A DNA stretch of 64,000 nucleotides from Halorussus amylolyticus (GCF_004143485.2 NZ_RXOB02000022.1:124001-188000); one strand, 5' to 3'. Counted from the first letter of the stretch, positions 1-8,035 are shown. Translations and numbers: made by a program. The notes: generated by a model not told the origin, from the sequence alone.

Positions 1-79
1 CCGGCATTCCTTTCGGACCGACCAATTCGTGAAGATACTTCTGAATTACCGGGTCCTCCAGTAAGTCCTCAAAAGCCAT
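1..79 (-). CDS. tfe: Transcription factor E (TFE alpha), 5' end only
   Basis: This is the N-terminal 26 codons of a gene that runs off the left edge. The translation starts MAFEDLLEDPVIQKYLHEL and continues with VGPKGMP, which is the characteristic start of haloarchaeal TFE, the TFIIE-alpha homologue that helps TBP/TFB open the promoter for RNA polymerase. The winged-helix domain and zinc ribbon lie outside the window. A TTTTAAAC box about 27 bases upstream points to a leaderless transcript starting at this ATG. The OGG-type glycosylase gene upstream has the same orientation but a separate promoter region lies between them. Confidence 0.85.
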   Translation of the reverse strand, partial: MAFEDLLEDPVIQKYLHELVGPKGMP

Positions 80-103
80 TATCGTACATGGGGGCGTTCA
101 GCC

Positions 104-111
104 GTTTAAAA
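104..111 (-). promoter_or_regulatory. TATA box of tfe
   Basis: TTTTAAAC on the minus strand, centred about 28 bases upstream of the tfe ATG. The spacing fits a leaderless archaeal promoter. Confidence 0.6.
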
Positions 112-157
112 CCATCGGGGCGGATTCGTTCGCCACTCCTTCGGAAGAATCCAAGTC

Positions 158-1042
158 TCACTCCCGATTCCGGAGGTAGTGAAACACGTACGTCTGGGCG
201 TATCCGGCGTACTCGCCGCCGAACGCCCGGCGAATCGCCCGCGAGGTCTCGGCGTACGACCCCCGCTCGCAGTCGGGATAGTGGTCCTCGATGGCGGTCT
301 GAATCCAGGTGTCGAGCGGGACGGCCTCCAGAAAGCCGAGCGAGAACAGCAACACGCAGTCGGCAACTTTGTCGCCGACGCCTACGAACGCCTGGAGGGC
401 GTCTCGGGCGTCCTCGTACTCCATCTCGCGGACGGCCGCGGGCGAGACCTCGCCCGCGGCCGCCAACTCCGCCGACCGCTGGACGTAGGGCGCGCGGTAG
501 CCCAACCCTAACTCGCGCAACTCCGCTTCGGTCGCCTCGGCGAGACGCTCGGGCGTCGGGAAGGCGTGGTACGTCTCGCCGTCGAATCCGACGGTCTCGC
601 CGAACTCGCGGGCCAGCGCGGTCCCCATCGCGTGGATGCGCTCGACTCGCATCTGGGCCGAGCAGATGAACGAGACGAGACACGGGAAGAACGGGTCGTT
701 CACGATTCGCATGCCGGGGTACGCCTCGCGCGCGTCGGCGACCAGCGAGTCGTCGGTCCCCTCGAAGATTTCCGGGAGGTCGTCGTCGAGGCGGAGTCGC
801 TCTTCGAGCAGGGGTTCGGCGTCGGTGGTCGCCTCCCATTCCAGTCGTCCGTCGCGCTGGCGCGCGCGGACGACCTCGCCCTCGGCGACGGTGTAGTACC
901 ACGCCGACCCGCCGTGTGCGGCGGTCTCCTCGTACGCTCGGCCGTCCTCGCGCCGCCAGAGGAACGTCTGGCCGCTTTCGAGCGTCGATTGCAAGTCGAG
1001 GCCGCCCGATGCGTCGGTCAGCGGTATCGAACCCGATTCCAT
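158..1042 (-). CDS. OGG1-type 8-oxoguanine DNA glycosylase/AP lyase
   Basis: This 294-residue protein is a member of the HhH-GPD DNA glycosylase superfamily and would remove oxidised guanine (or alkylated bases) in base-excision repair. The helix-hairpin-helix segment reads GVGDKVADCVLLFSLGFLE around residues 220-239. It carries the catalytic lysine (about K225, in the GVG-x-KVAD context of OGG1) and the conserved aspartate in PLDTWIQ (about D244). The N-terminal region (LDLQSTLESGQTFLWRR) matches the beta-rich OGG N-domain. The start is the ATG at 1042. The two catalytic residues favour OGG1 over AlkA; substrate preference is inferred. Confidence 0.82.
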   Translation of the reverse strand: MESGSIPLTDASGGLDLQSTLESGQTFLWRREDGRAYEETAAHGGSAWYYTVAEGEVVRARQRDGRLEWEATTDAEPLLEERLRLDDDLPEIFEGTDDSLVADAREAYPGMRIVNDPFFPCLVSFICSAQMRVERIHAMGTALAREFGETVGFDGETYHAFPTPERLAEATEAELRELGLGYRAPYVQRSAELAAAGEVSPAAVREMEYEDARDALQAFVGVGDKVADCVLLFSLGFLEAVPLDTWIQTAIEDHYPDCERGSYAETSRAIRRAFGGEYAGYAQTYVFHYLRNRE

Positions 1043-1170
1043 CGACCGTCGGGAGGTGCCCGAGCGGGGGAAAGCTTTCGTTTCGGAACGGGCAGGGCGC
1101 AGCGACCGAGAATGGCGGTTTTTCGGAGGGCTAACCTTGATACTGTTGGCGCTACAACTTCTATGCGACT

Positions 1171-1620
1171 ATGAACTGCAGAGTTGTCGTGGAGGCCGCA
1201 GTTCCGGTCTACGACGTGGAGACGCCGGACGAGGCCGTTCGAATCGCCATCTCCAAGACCGGCGAGTTGCTCAATCCCGACCTCAACTACGTCGAGATAA
1301 ACATGGGCGAGCGGGCGTGTCCCCACTGCGACGAGGAACTCGACCCCGCGTTCATCGCGGCCGACGAGAGCCTCGTCGCGCTCGAACTGGAGATGACCGT
1401 CTTCAACGTCGAACGCGAGGAACACGCCTCCCGCATCGCTCGGAAGGAAATCGGCCAGCGCCTCGAAAGCATCCCGCTGACCGTCCTCGAAGTCGAAGTC
1501 ATCGAGGACGACGAGGACGAAGACGAAAGTTCGGAAGGGGACGCCGACGACGCCACCGACGAGTCGGACGAAGCCGACGACGACGAAGTACTACCGGAGT
1601 TCGAAGACCTCATCGAGTGA
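1171..1620 (+). CDS. DUF555 / UPF0212 family protein
   Basis: This 149-residue protein belongs to the archaeal DUF555 (UPF0212) family, whose function is unknown. The conserved core is residues 1-110, including YVEINMGERACPHCDEEL, where a CxxC pair (about residues 50-53) may bind a metal. The C-terminal 40 residues are an Asp/Glu tail without obvious fold, a common haloarchaeal addition. It starts at ATG 1171 and is divergent from the glycosylase gene, with about 130 bases between them that must hold both promoters. Confidence 0.8.
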   Translation: MNCRVVVEAAVPVYDVETPDEAVRIAISKTGELLNPDLNYVEINMGERACPHCDEELDPAFIAADESLVALELEMTVFNVEREEHASRIARKEIGQRLESIPLTVLEVEVIEDDEDEDESSEGDADDATDESDEADDDEVLPEFEDLIE

Positions 1621-1797
1621 GACTCGAATCGGTTGCGCGACCGCCACGACGCCGAGGAGTCGCGGTATCGCCGAGACCCGTCCGACACAGACCACGATTC
1701 TCTGCCGTTTCGACCGTTCCGCGAGCGTTGCATCCGGTCCGATAGCCGAGGCTGTCCGGTTCGCTGTTTCGTGAGGAGTAGGTCCGTCGCTGTGAGG

Positions 1798-2037
1798 TCA
1801 GTCGGCTTTGGCGGCGACTTTTTCGCTCGCCTCGACCGCGGTCATTTCGGATGTAATTGCCTTTGCCATCGCAAACACCGCTGCCTTGTGGTCAGTTTTC
1901 GACTTGTGAATAGAAGTTGGTCGTACGCCAAGGGATTCGTAGTCGTCAAGGTTCACATCGGTGCTGTGCTCTTCTTCGTAGTAGTTCCCGACCTCCGCAA
2001 GCAGGCCGTGAAGGTGGATGAGTTCCTGCTTCTTCAT
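1798..2037 (-). CDS. UPF0058 family small protein
   Basis: This is a short protein of 79 residues beginning MKKQELIHLHGLLAEVGNYY, the typical start of the archaeal UPF0058 family (function unknown). I chose the ATG at 2037 because family members begin with MKKQ; an ATG two codons upstream is possible. The body is helical and mixed in charge (an N-terminal helix, then a second helix ending in EKVAAKAD). It sits convergent to the DUF555 gene. Confidence 0.78.
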   Translation of the reverse strand: MKKQELIHLHGLLAEVGNYYEEEHSTDVNLDDYESLGVRPTSIHKSKTDHKAAVFAMAKAITSEMTAVEASEKVAAKAD

Positions 2038-2291
2038 AAGCAAACGAGGCTAACAGTTGCAGGGTTATAGTATTATCTTGAGTCCCGTTAACACGGGCTA
2101 TGGATTACCCCTTCCGTCGGGAACGTAATCGTACGCACAGATGGCTAACGCGGTATTGGAAAACTGTTCGCACCGTTCCGTTCAGTTTCGTCGCAACGGA
2201 ACCTTACCGACCGCTCACAGGCGGCCCCTCGCGACCGACCGCCCGCAGAACTCTGAAAACTTTTTACCTGAATCGCTCCCAACGCACGCGT

Positions 2292-2699
2292 ATGGAGGGT
2301 TACGACGACCACCTCGACCGGGCGCTCGAACGCACGCCCGAAATCGAGGGCAGCGGCGACCGATTCGACGTGCCCGACCCCGACGTTCGCCAGGAGGGCA
2401 ACGTCACGGTGTACGAGAACTTTCAGGCCACGCTCGACCGACTCGGCCGCGACGGCGACCACGTCCTGAAGTTCCTGCAGGACGAACTCGGCACGAGCGC
2501 GCACATCGACGAGAGCGGCCGCGCGCGCCTGACCGGCGAGTTCGGCGAATCGCGCATCGCGGACGCCATCGACGAGTACGCCGAGGAGTTCGTCCTCTGT
2601 CCCGAATGCGGTCTCCCGGATACGAAACTCGAACGAGAACAGGGCGCGGTGTTGCTCCGGTGTGAGGCGTGCGGCGCGCGCTCGGCCACCAGTCAGTGA
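2292..2699 (+). CDS. Translation initiation factor aIF2 subunit beta
   Basis: This 135-residue protein is the beta subunit of the heterotrimeric initiation factor aIF2, which brings Met-tRNAi to the small ribosomal subunit. Residues 40-95 form the aIF2beta/eIF5 core (VLKFLQDELGTSAHID, then LTGEFGESRIADAIDEY). The C-terminus is a C4 zinc ribbon with CPECG and CEACG pairs. The frame stays open upstream, but the ATG at 2292 gives the normal family length and follows a TTTTTA-type AT-rich stretch at about 2260-2270. Only the beta subunit is present here. Confidence 0.9.
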   Translation: MEGYDDHLDRALERTPEIEGSGDRFDVPDPDVRQEGNVTVYENFQATLDRLGRDGDHVLKFLQDELGTSAHIDESGRARLTGEFGESRIADAIDEYAEEFVLCPECGLPDTKLEREQGAVLLRCEACGARSATSQ

Positions 2700-2712
2700 C
2701 CGCGGAACCGGG

Positions 2713-2892
2713 CTACTTGAACTGTTTTAACGTCGCCAAGTCGCGTTCGGTCCGGGTGAACTCCGCGGTTCGACGGGTCGCGTGACAGTTCGGACAGTGG
2801 AACATCTCGTCGGGGGCGGGGAGGTCGTCGGGACCTTCTTCCCAGTCCTTGGCGCATTCGGGACAGACCAACCGGACGTACGTTTCGTTCAT
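2713..2892 (-). CDS. 59-aa zinc-ribbon protein
   Basis: This is a small protein starting MNETYVRLVCPECAKDW with two CxxC motifs (CPEC about residues 10-13 and CPNC about 33-36). It is therefore a single predicted zinc ribbon, ending in a basic/helical tail (ERDLATLKQFK). Such one-domain zinc proteins are common in haloarchaea and mostly unstudied. Its ATG overlaps the stop codon of the upstream membrane-protein frame (ATGA), which suggests translational coupling if that frame is real. It is convergent with the aIF2-beta gene. Confidence 0.7.
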   Translation of the reverse strand: MNETYVRLVCPECAKDWEEGPDDLPAPDEMFHCPNCHATRRTAEFTRTERDLATLKQFK

Positions 2893-3494
2893 GCCATGAA
2901 CACGTGTGTGAGACGAGTAGAAAAAACTTGCCGCGAGTCGAACCTGATACGTGAGCCACCACGGCTAAGGAAACTGTCGCGCAATCCCCGCCGGGGGAAC
3001 TCAAAATGGCACATCCACAGCGAGAGCGTAAGCGGCGCGACGAGGCTGACGAGGACCGACTCCACCAGCGTCGAGACGACCAGAACCGCGGGGACCGACA
3101 CCCCGCGGACGAGCGCCACAGCAATCAGTACGGCGACGCCGCCGACCGGGACCGCGACCGCCGGGAGCGCGCGGACGAGTCCGGACACACGAACCGGTAC
3201 GGAAGTCGCGGCGCGAACGACGCCGGAACGTCTCGGAGTCCCCGAATCGGCGGCGAACCGGAACCCGGTCAGGGTCACGACCGCACCGCCGACGACACCC
3301 AATCTCGGGGCGGCGACCCGAGTCAGGGACGCGAGTCGTACGTCGAACGCGGCGGCCACCGGGAGAGCCAGCGAGGACGGGACCGCGACGACATCACGCC
3401 GACCACACGCGAGACCGGCGGAAACATCGATTATAGCCGCAATGAGGACGAACGTGACCGCCGATACGGGAGTCGTCGCGGCCACGGCACCCAC
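2889..3494 (-). CDS. Predicted multi-pass membrane protein (unknown)
   Basis: The minus-strand frame encodes about 200 residues rich in Ala, Val, Leu and Gly, with four or so hydrophobic stretches long enough to span the membrane (for example VSAVTFVLIAAIIDVSAG, GVVGGAVVTLTGF and VSTLVESVLVSLVAPLTLSL). The opposite frame is Arg-rich and looks like a shadow. No family is recognised. The GTG at 3494 is a guess, since the frame is open upstream to the palindrome at 3551-3590. The last 45 residues are not hydrophobic and lie in AT-richer DNA, so the true C-terminus or a frameshift is uncertain. The stop overlaps the start of the next gene (ATGA). Confidence 0.45.
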   Translation of the reverse strand: MGAVAATTPVSAVTFVLIAAIIDVSAGLACGRRDVVAVPSSLALPVAAAFDVRLASLTRVAAPRLGVVGGAVVTLTGFRFAADSGTPRRSGVVRAATSVPVRVSGLVRALPAVAVPVGGVAVLIAVALVRGVSVPAVLVVSTLVESVLVSLVAPLTLSLWMCHFEFPRRGLRDSFLSRGGSRIRFDSRQVFSTRLTHVFMA

Positions 3495-3550
3495 CAGCAG
3501 GAACCGCGCGAGCGCCGCGACTGACGTGCGAGTTCGGTCGGAGAACTCGC

Positions 3551-3590
3551 AGAATCGAGCGCCGCCGACGAGTCGGCGGCGCTCGATTCT
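3551..3590. terminator. Perfect 18-bp hairpin between genes
   Basis: AGAATCGAGCGCCGCCGA (3551-3568) is followed by CGAG and then its exact reverse complement (3573-3590). It lies just 3' of the DUF357 gene. This is a candidate transcription terminator or RNA-processing hairpin; no T-run follows, so a protein-independent terminator role is not certain. Confidence 0.5.
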
Positions 3591-3627
3591 GGCCTTTGCG
3601 AGGGAGCGATTTCGGAGGAAACGACGG

Positions 3628-3912
3628 CTACACCGTGAACAGGTGTCCCTCGCGGGGAACGTCGAACAGTCCCACGCGTGCGCCTGCGTCCAACCACGCG
3701 TGACCGTAGGAGAACGACGCGAGCGCGTTCACGAGGTCGTCGTTCTCGCGGAAGTGGCGGCCGTCTTCGAGATACGAGGTAGCCATCTCCAGACACTCCG
3801 CCGCGGCCTCGCCCATCGGGGTGTCCTCGGGCGGCGCGATTTCGGCGGCGTCGAGGGCTTCAGCGAGCAGGCCCTCGTAGCGGTCGGTCTTCTCTTCGAG
3901 GTCGGCGGGCAT
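3628..3912 (-). CDS. DUF357 family protein
   Basis: This 94-residue protein is a clear match by eye to the archaeal DUF357 family: MPADLEEKTDRYEGLLAEAL, then SYLEDGRHFRENDDLVNALASFSYGHAWLDAG, and the family's end GLFDVPREGHLFTV. Members are small helical-bundle proteins with no known function. It starts at ATG 3912 and is the upstream gene relative to the hairpin at 3551-3590. Confidence 0.8.
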   Translation of the reverse strand: MPADLEEKTDRYEGLLAEALDAAEIAPPEDTPMGEAAAECLEMATSYLEDGRHFRENDDLVNALASFSYGHAWLDAGARVGLFDVPREGHLFTV

Positions 3913-3954
3913 GCGCGAAGTGTTGGGTGGCGGTGGGCTAAGGGCTTCGGGAAG

Positions 3955-4065
3955 TCAGTCGTCTTCGTCGTCTGCGTTGCGTTTCACGCCCGTGGTCGTC
4001 GCACCGGGTTCGCCGAGGTCCTCGGGCCGAACGAACACATCTTCGTCGTCCGTTTCGTCACTCAT
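3955..4065 (-). CDS. 36-aa acidic peptide (hypothetical)
   Basis: This short frame reads MSDETDDEDVFVRPEDLGEP at its start and ends GVKRNADDEDD. The acidic composition and GC-rich third positions are typical of real haloarchaeal small proteins. It lies in the same direction as DUF357, 42 bases upstream of it, and may be co-transcribed with it. Function is unknown; the call rests on composition and position only. Confidence 0.5.
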   Translation of the reverse strand: MSDETDDEDVFVRPEDLGEPGATTTGVKRNADDEDD

Positions 4066-4077
4066 GACTCGTATTTA

Positions 4078-4644
4078 TCAATAAAGGCTCAAAAGGATTC
4101 CGGCGAGTAGGGTCGCAAATCCTGCGAAGAACGCGACGAACGACCGCCGAATCCACTGTTCTTTTCTATCGGTTTTCCGGACACCGTCGGCTATCCACTT
4201 CGGATAGCCGAGCGTCAAAACCCAATTCAGATACTCCGTTTGGTCGAGTTTGTAAGTAGTTAGCTTCCCGAACGTTCGCGTGTCGATACCTCGATTCACC
4301 GTCGTCGTCATGTACCCTGCGAGAGCGAACGCTGTCGATGCAACGAACAGCAGTAGGGAAGCAACCGACGAGACGTTGCTGTATAGTCTGACCGTGACTT
4401 GCGAAGTCACTGCGACTAAAATTGTAATGACGAGTGCATTGAGTCGGATAAGCCGAAATGCCTCGTTCGAGAGGTCCGAAAACAGTCGAAGTGTCTGTTC
4501 CAACACGAGCCGTGCGTCTTCATGAGCGGAGTCGAGAGCATCGGCGTCTACTGTTCGCCTCTCGACTGCTTTCTGGAGACGTTTCTCACGCCCCTTCGAC
4601 TGTTCGCCCTCGCTCGTCTCGGCGTTCTCCGTATTTTCGTCCAT
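4078..4644 (-). CDS. Three-TM membrane protein with N-terminal coiled coil
   Basis: From the ATG at 4644 this encodes 188 residues. They comprise a charged helical N-terminus (residues 1-60, MDENTENAETSEGEQSKG...), two transmembrane helices close together (around LNALVITILVAVTSQV and ASLLLFVASTAFALAGYM), a soluble linker (TTYKLDQTEYLNWVLTLGYPKW) and a final membrane helix (FVAFFAGFATLLAGILLSLY). The gene is clearly AT-richer than its neighbours, which suggests recent acquisition. I do not recognise a family. The layout resembles small membrane effectors of some defence systems, but no partner sensor or nuclease is adjacent. Confidence 0.6.
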   Translation of the reverse strand: MDENTENAETSEGEQSKGREKRLQKAVERRTVDADALDSAHEDARLVLEQTLRLFSDLSNEAFRLIRLNALVITILVAVTSQVTVRLYSNVSSVASLLLFVASTAFALAGYMTTTVNRGIDTRTFGKLTTYKLDQTEYLNWVLTLGYPKWIADGVRKTDRKEQWIRRSFVAFFAGFATLLAGILLSLY

Positions 4645-4774
4645 CGTTCTCGGTCGTGCGACACGCCGGGGTTGCCCCGTCTTCACTTAAGTATCTACGC
4701 GAGAACCGACGCCGATACCGGAAAGTCGGCGTCACAACACAAGCTAAATACCCGCCCGTTCCCAATATTGCACC

Positions 4775-6088
4775 ATGAGTGAACAACCCCGAGTCGAGAT
4801 TTACACGAAGGACGACTGCCCGTACTGTGATAAGGCGAAGGACCTCTTCGACGCCAAGGGCGTCGAGTACGAGACCTACAACGTGACCGGCGACGACGAC
4901 CTGTTCGACGAGATGGTCGAGCGCGCTGACGGCCGCCAGACCGCGCCCGAGGTGTTCATCGACGACGAGCTAATCGGCGGGTGGGACGACACCACTGCGC
5001 TCGACGAAACGGGCGAACTCGACAAGAAACTGGGTCTCGACACCGAAGCCGCAGTCGAACACCACAAACTGATAATCGCGGGGAGCGGCATCGCGGGTCT
5101 CACTGCGGCCATCTACGCCGCGCGGTCGAACAACGACCCGCTGGTGCTTGAGGGAGGCGAACCCGGCGGCCAGTTGACGCTCACCACGGACGTGGAGAAC
5201 TACCCCGGCTTCCCCGAGGGTCTCAGCGGCCCCGACCTCATCAATCGGATGAAAGAGCAGGCCGAACGGTTCGGAACCGAAATCGAGAACGGCGTCATCG
5301 AGTCGGTGGACGACTCGAAGCGGCCCTATCGCGTCGAACTCACGAACGGCGACGTGTACACCGCAGACGCCTTCATCGCGGCGTCGGGCGCGAGCGCCCG
5401 GACCCTCGGAATTCCCGGTGAGGACGACCTGATGGGCTACGGCGTCTCGACGTGTGCGACCTGCGACGGAGCCTTCTTCCGGGGCGAGGAGATGCTGGTG
5501 GTCGGCGGCGGCGACGCCGCGATGGAGGAGGCCAACTTCCTCACCAAGTTCGCCGAGAAGGTGTACCTCGCCCACCGCCGCGAGGAGTTCCGCGCCGAAG
5601 ACTACTGGATAGACCGGATTCACGAGAAGGTCGAGGCGGGCGAAATCGAGATACTAAAGAACACCGAACTCACCGAAGTCGTCGGCTCGGCCGAGGAGGG
5701 CGTCGATTACGCCAGCCTCGTCCGTCACCCCGAGGGCCACCCCACCGACAAACTCGACGACCCCGAGACCGAGGAATTCGAGATGGACGTGGGCGCGGTG
5801 TTCCTCGCTATCGGCCACACGCCCAACACCGAGTACCTCGAAGGGACCGGCGTGGAGATGGACGACGCGGGCTACCTCAAGACCGAGGGCGGCAAGGGCG
5901 GGAGTCAGACCGCGACCGGCGTCCCCGGCATCTTCGGCGCGGGCGACGTGGTGGACTTCCACTACCAGCAGGCCGTGACCGCCGCGGGCATGGGGTGTAA
6001 GGCCGCGCTCGACGCGGACGACTACCTCGAAGCCACCGAAATCGACTCCGAGGAGCCAGCCACCGAGGCCGCGGCGGGCGACGACTGA
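4775..6088 (+). CDS. trxB: Glutaredoxin-thioredoxin reductase fusion
   Basis: This 437-residue protein joins two redox domains. Residues 1-80 form a glutaredoxin fold with the CPYC active site (C15, C18) and the TAPEVFIDD cis-proline region. Residues 95-420 form a thioredoxin-reductase-type flavoprotein with the FAD motif GSGIAG, the redox pair in TCATCDG (C227, C230), the NADPH-binding GGGDAAMEEA and HRREEFR, and the FAD-closing GIFGAGDV segment. It would use NADPH to reduce a disulfide carrier, with the attached glutaredoxin domain as a probable built-in acceptor. The Ala/Glu-rich tail is disordered. It starts at ATG 4775. The electron path through the fusion is inferred. Confidence 0.88.
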   Translation: MSEQPRVEIYTKDDCPYCDKAKDLFDAKGVEYETYNVTGDDDLFDEMVERADGRQTAPEVFIDDELIGGWDDTTALDETGELDKKLGLDTEAAVEHHKLIIAGSGIAGLTAAIYAARSNNDPLVLEGGEPGGQLTLTTDVENYPGFPEGLSGPDLINRMKEQAERFGTEIENGVIESVDDSKRPYRVELTNGDVYTADAFIAASGASARTLGIPGEDDLMGYGVSTCATCDGAFFRGEEMLVVGGGDAAMEEANFLTKFAEKVYLAHRREEFRAEDYWIDRIHEKVEAGEIEILKNTELTEVVGSAEEGVDYASLVRHPEGHPTDKLDDPETEEFEMDVGAVFLAIGHTPNTEYLEGTGVEMDDAGYLKTEGGKGGSQTATGVPGIFGAGDVVDFHYQQAVTAAGMGCKAALDADDYLEATEIDSEEPATEAAAGDD

Positions 6089-6110
6089 GGCCGCTGCGAG
6101 CGACGACTGA

Positions 6111-6219
6111 TAGGGACTGTTGTAACTAATCTCGCCGGAGTCGCCGAATCATGGCTGTTCTGCAGTTCCACTCGGCCACTCCGTTTCGCCACGGCGGTAA
6201 CGAATTACAACAGTCCCTA
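6111..6219. mobile_element. 109-bp MITE-like element with 15-bp inverted repeats
   Basis: TAGGGACTGTTGTAA at 6111-6125 is repeated exactly in inverted orientation at 6205-6219, with 79 bp between and no coding potential. The TA at each outer edge could be a TA target duplication, leaving GGGACTGTTGTAA as the terminal repeat. This fits a non-autonomous transposon remnant; no transposase is in the window. Confidence 0.55.
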
Positions 6220-6275
6220 CGAGGCGTTTCGGCTCTCACTCACTTTTAAGCGCGCGGGCTACATACCTCGGTTCG

Positions 6276-6965
6276 ATGCTCTCGGGATTGGACTGGTTGG
6301 CGCTCGAAGCGAAGTACCTCGACCGGGCGTGCGACTTCTACGAGACCCATCTCGGTCTCTCGGCGGTCAGCGAACGCGACGGCGAGGTGGTCCTCGACGC
6401 CGGGGACACAGACCTCGTCCTCCGGGAACCCGGACGGGTCCCGCGAGGCGGGGTCCACACCCACTACGCGTTCGCCACTCCGCCCGAGCGCTACGACGAG
6501 TGGTACGACCGACTCGCGGACTCGTTCGACCTCACGGAGTTCGACTTCGGCGGGTCGAAGTCGCTGTACTTCTACGACCCGGACGGCAACTGCGTCGAAA
6601 TCGGCGGGTGTGGCGCGGGCGACGACCCCATCACTGACGTGTTCGAAATCGTACTGGAAGTCGAGGACCTCGCGCGCGCGGAATCATTGTACACTTCGCT
6701 GGGCTTCGAGGCGACCGACCGGGGTGACGAGCGAAAGCGGGTGCGACTCGGCGGCCCGGTGGCGCTCGAACTCTGGGAGCCACACCTCGGTATCGCCGAC
6801 GCCCGCGGCGGCCTCCACGTCGATATGGGATTCTCCGCGGACGACCCCGCGGTCGTCGCCGAGGCGGTCGAAGACCGGGCGTGCGCGGTCGAAAAAGTAG
6901 ACGGCGGCGTGCGAGTGCGCGACCCCGACGGTCACTATCTGACGGCTCGTTCGAGCAGCGAGTGA
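6276..6965 (+). CDS. VOC (glyoxalase/bleomycin-resistance fold) protein, two repeats
   Basis: This 229-residue protein is made of two vicinal-oxygen-chelate modules (about residues 1-112 and 120-225). Each ends in the signature YFYDPDGNCVEIGG or VRVRDPDGHYLTA, where the Asp-Pro-(Asp)-Gly turn precedes a metal-ligand position. VOC proteins cover glyoxalases, dioxygenases and antibiotic-binding proteins, so the reaction cannot be given. It starts at ATG 6276 after a TTTTAA box at about 6244-6249. Confidence 0.78.
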   Translation: MLSGLDWLALEAKYLDRACDFYETHLGLSAVSERDGEVVLDAGDTDLVLREPGRVPRGGVHTHYAFATPPERYDEWYDRLADSFDLTEFDFGGSKSLYFYDPDGNCVEIGGCGAGDDPITDVFEIVLEVEDLARAESLYTSLGFEATDRGDERKRVRLGGPVALELWEPHLGIADARGGLHVDMGFSADDPAVVAEAVEDRACAVEKVDGGVRVRDPDGHYLTARSSSE

Positions 6966-6974
6966 TGGTGACGG

Positions 6975-7280
6975 TTACAGCCGGTCGGAATCCACGCTGA
7001 CCTCCTTCGGCGTCACGAGCAGAAAGTCCCGAAATCGGACCAGATTCCCGCCGCGCTCTTTGACTTTCGGTGCGAGGTCGGCCGCGAGTTCCGAAAGTTC
7101 GCCCTCGACCGCGAGCACGAGCGCGTCGCCGCGCTCGACGACCCGGAACCACTCGCTGTCGTCGGTCGTCCCGTCGAGCACGCCGAGTACGATTCGGCGC
7201 TCGGCCTCCTCGTCGCCGTCGTCGCCTTCCTCTATCTCCTGCTCGACCGCGTTGAGGTCGAGGTCGAAACCACTTCCCAT
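6975..7280 (-). CDS. Small haloarchaeal conserved protein (DUF5779-like)
   Basis: From ATG 7280 this gives 101 residues: MGSGFDLDLNAVEQEIEEGD, a central RIVLGVLDGTTDDSEWFRVVERGDALVLAVEGELSELA, and a conserved-looking end GGNLVRFRDFLLVTPKEVSVDSDRL. The pattern resembles the haloarchaeal DUF5779 family, whose role is unknown. It is convergent with the VOC gene, 9 bases from its stop. Confidence 0.65.
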   Translation of the reverse strand: MGSGFDLDLNAVEQEIEEGDDGDEEAERRIVLGVLDGTTDDSEWFRVVERGDALVLAVEGELSELAADLAPKVKERGGNLVRFRDFLLVTPKEVSVDSDRL

Positions 7281-7347
7281 ACGCGCCCGCTCGGACTCCC
7301 CCGGCAAAACCCTTTCTCCGTGGCGGTCGTTCGGGCGGTCTCGCGCG

Positions 7348-7836
7348 TTACGACTCTTGAGAGGATTTGAAAATATGCCTGCCAGCGACGAGCAGAGTAA
7401 TGGTTCCGATTCCCACGAGCGTGAGCGGTTTGTCCGACTTTTCGTTTTCGAGGAACGCGCTGTCAGGACTGGACGGATTCACGTACGCGGTGACGGTCGT
7501 GCCCTCCTCGTACTCCTGCACTACGTCTCTGGCTTTCGATTCCTTGTTGTAGTTTGACCCCGACCCCGCTGGATAGATGTTGTCCGAGGTGTACGACGTG
7601 TTCTGGTAGCGATATTCGAAGGTGACCTCGGGTATGAAATCCCTGTTTCCCCGCCTGACATCGGTCGCGATATCCGTCTCGGCCACGGTCGCGTTTACTT
7701 CGACCGTGTGCTCCAAGGCAGTCGATTGCTGTTGATAGTTGTACGCACCGTACCCGACGAGGCTGACACCGACCAAGAGGATGATGATTACCGGAATATG
7801 ACGGACTTCGAGGGAATCTGCCAAAGGGAGGGCCAT
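7348..7836 (-). CDS. DUF3592 membrane-anchored protein
   Basis: This protein of about 162 residues has a membrane helix at each end (residues 13-32, VIIILLVGVSLVGYGAY, and 140-157, LTLVGIGTITLLVAGRH). Between them is an extracytoplasmic beta-rich region with VTFEYRYQNTSYTSDNIYP and VTAYVNPSSPDSAFLE, the hallmarks of DUF3592. The ATG at 7836 is preferred over an upstream TTG. DUF3592 proteins have no established function. The gene is somewhat AT-richer than the surrounding DNA. Confidence 0.72.
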   Translation of the reverse strand: MALPLADSLEVRHIPVIIILLVGVSLVGYGAYNYQQQSTALEHTVEVNATVAETDIATDVRRGNRDFIPEVTFEYRYQNTSYTSDNIYPAGSGSNYNKESKARDVVQEYEEGTTVTAYVNPSSPDSAFLENEKSDKPLTLVGIGTITLLVAGRHIFKSSQES

Positions 7837-7990
7837 AGACAAATACCCAGACTCGAAATGTATAAATCTAATCGAGTTTGATTTCTATCTCGTCTGCATG
7901 ACTCGGCTCGCCGTCGAAATCAAGATGGAGGTCTCGCGTTCGCGCTCAGAAACGGGTTCGGCTCCGGACTGACAGTCGCGAGCGATGCTC

Positions 7991-8035
7991 GGTCAGGGTC
8001 GGCGTTCAGCGGTCCCCGCCGAACGCCGACTGACC
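7991..8035. terminator. Hairpin 3' of the ferritin-like gene
   Basis: GGTCAG-gg-TCGGCGTTC (7991-8007) pairs with GAACGCCGACTGACC (8021-8035), giving a 15-bp stem with a two-base bulge. It lies immediately downstream of the ferritin-like stop codon, so a 3'-end role is likely. Confidence 0.45.

Noticed and set aside
3006-3524. 172-codon plus-strand Asp/Arg-rich frame
   Set aside because: It is antisense to a hydrophobic frame with membrane-helix pattern; the many arginines are typical of a shadow.
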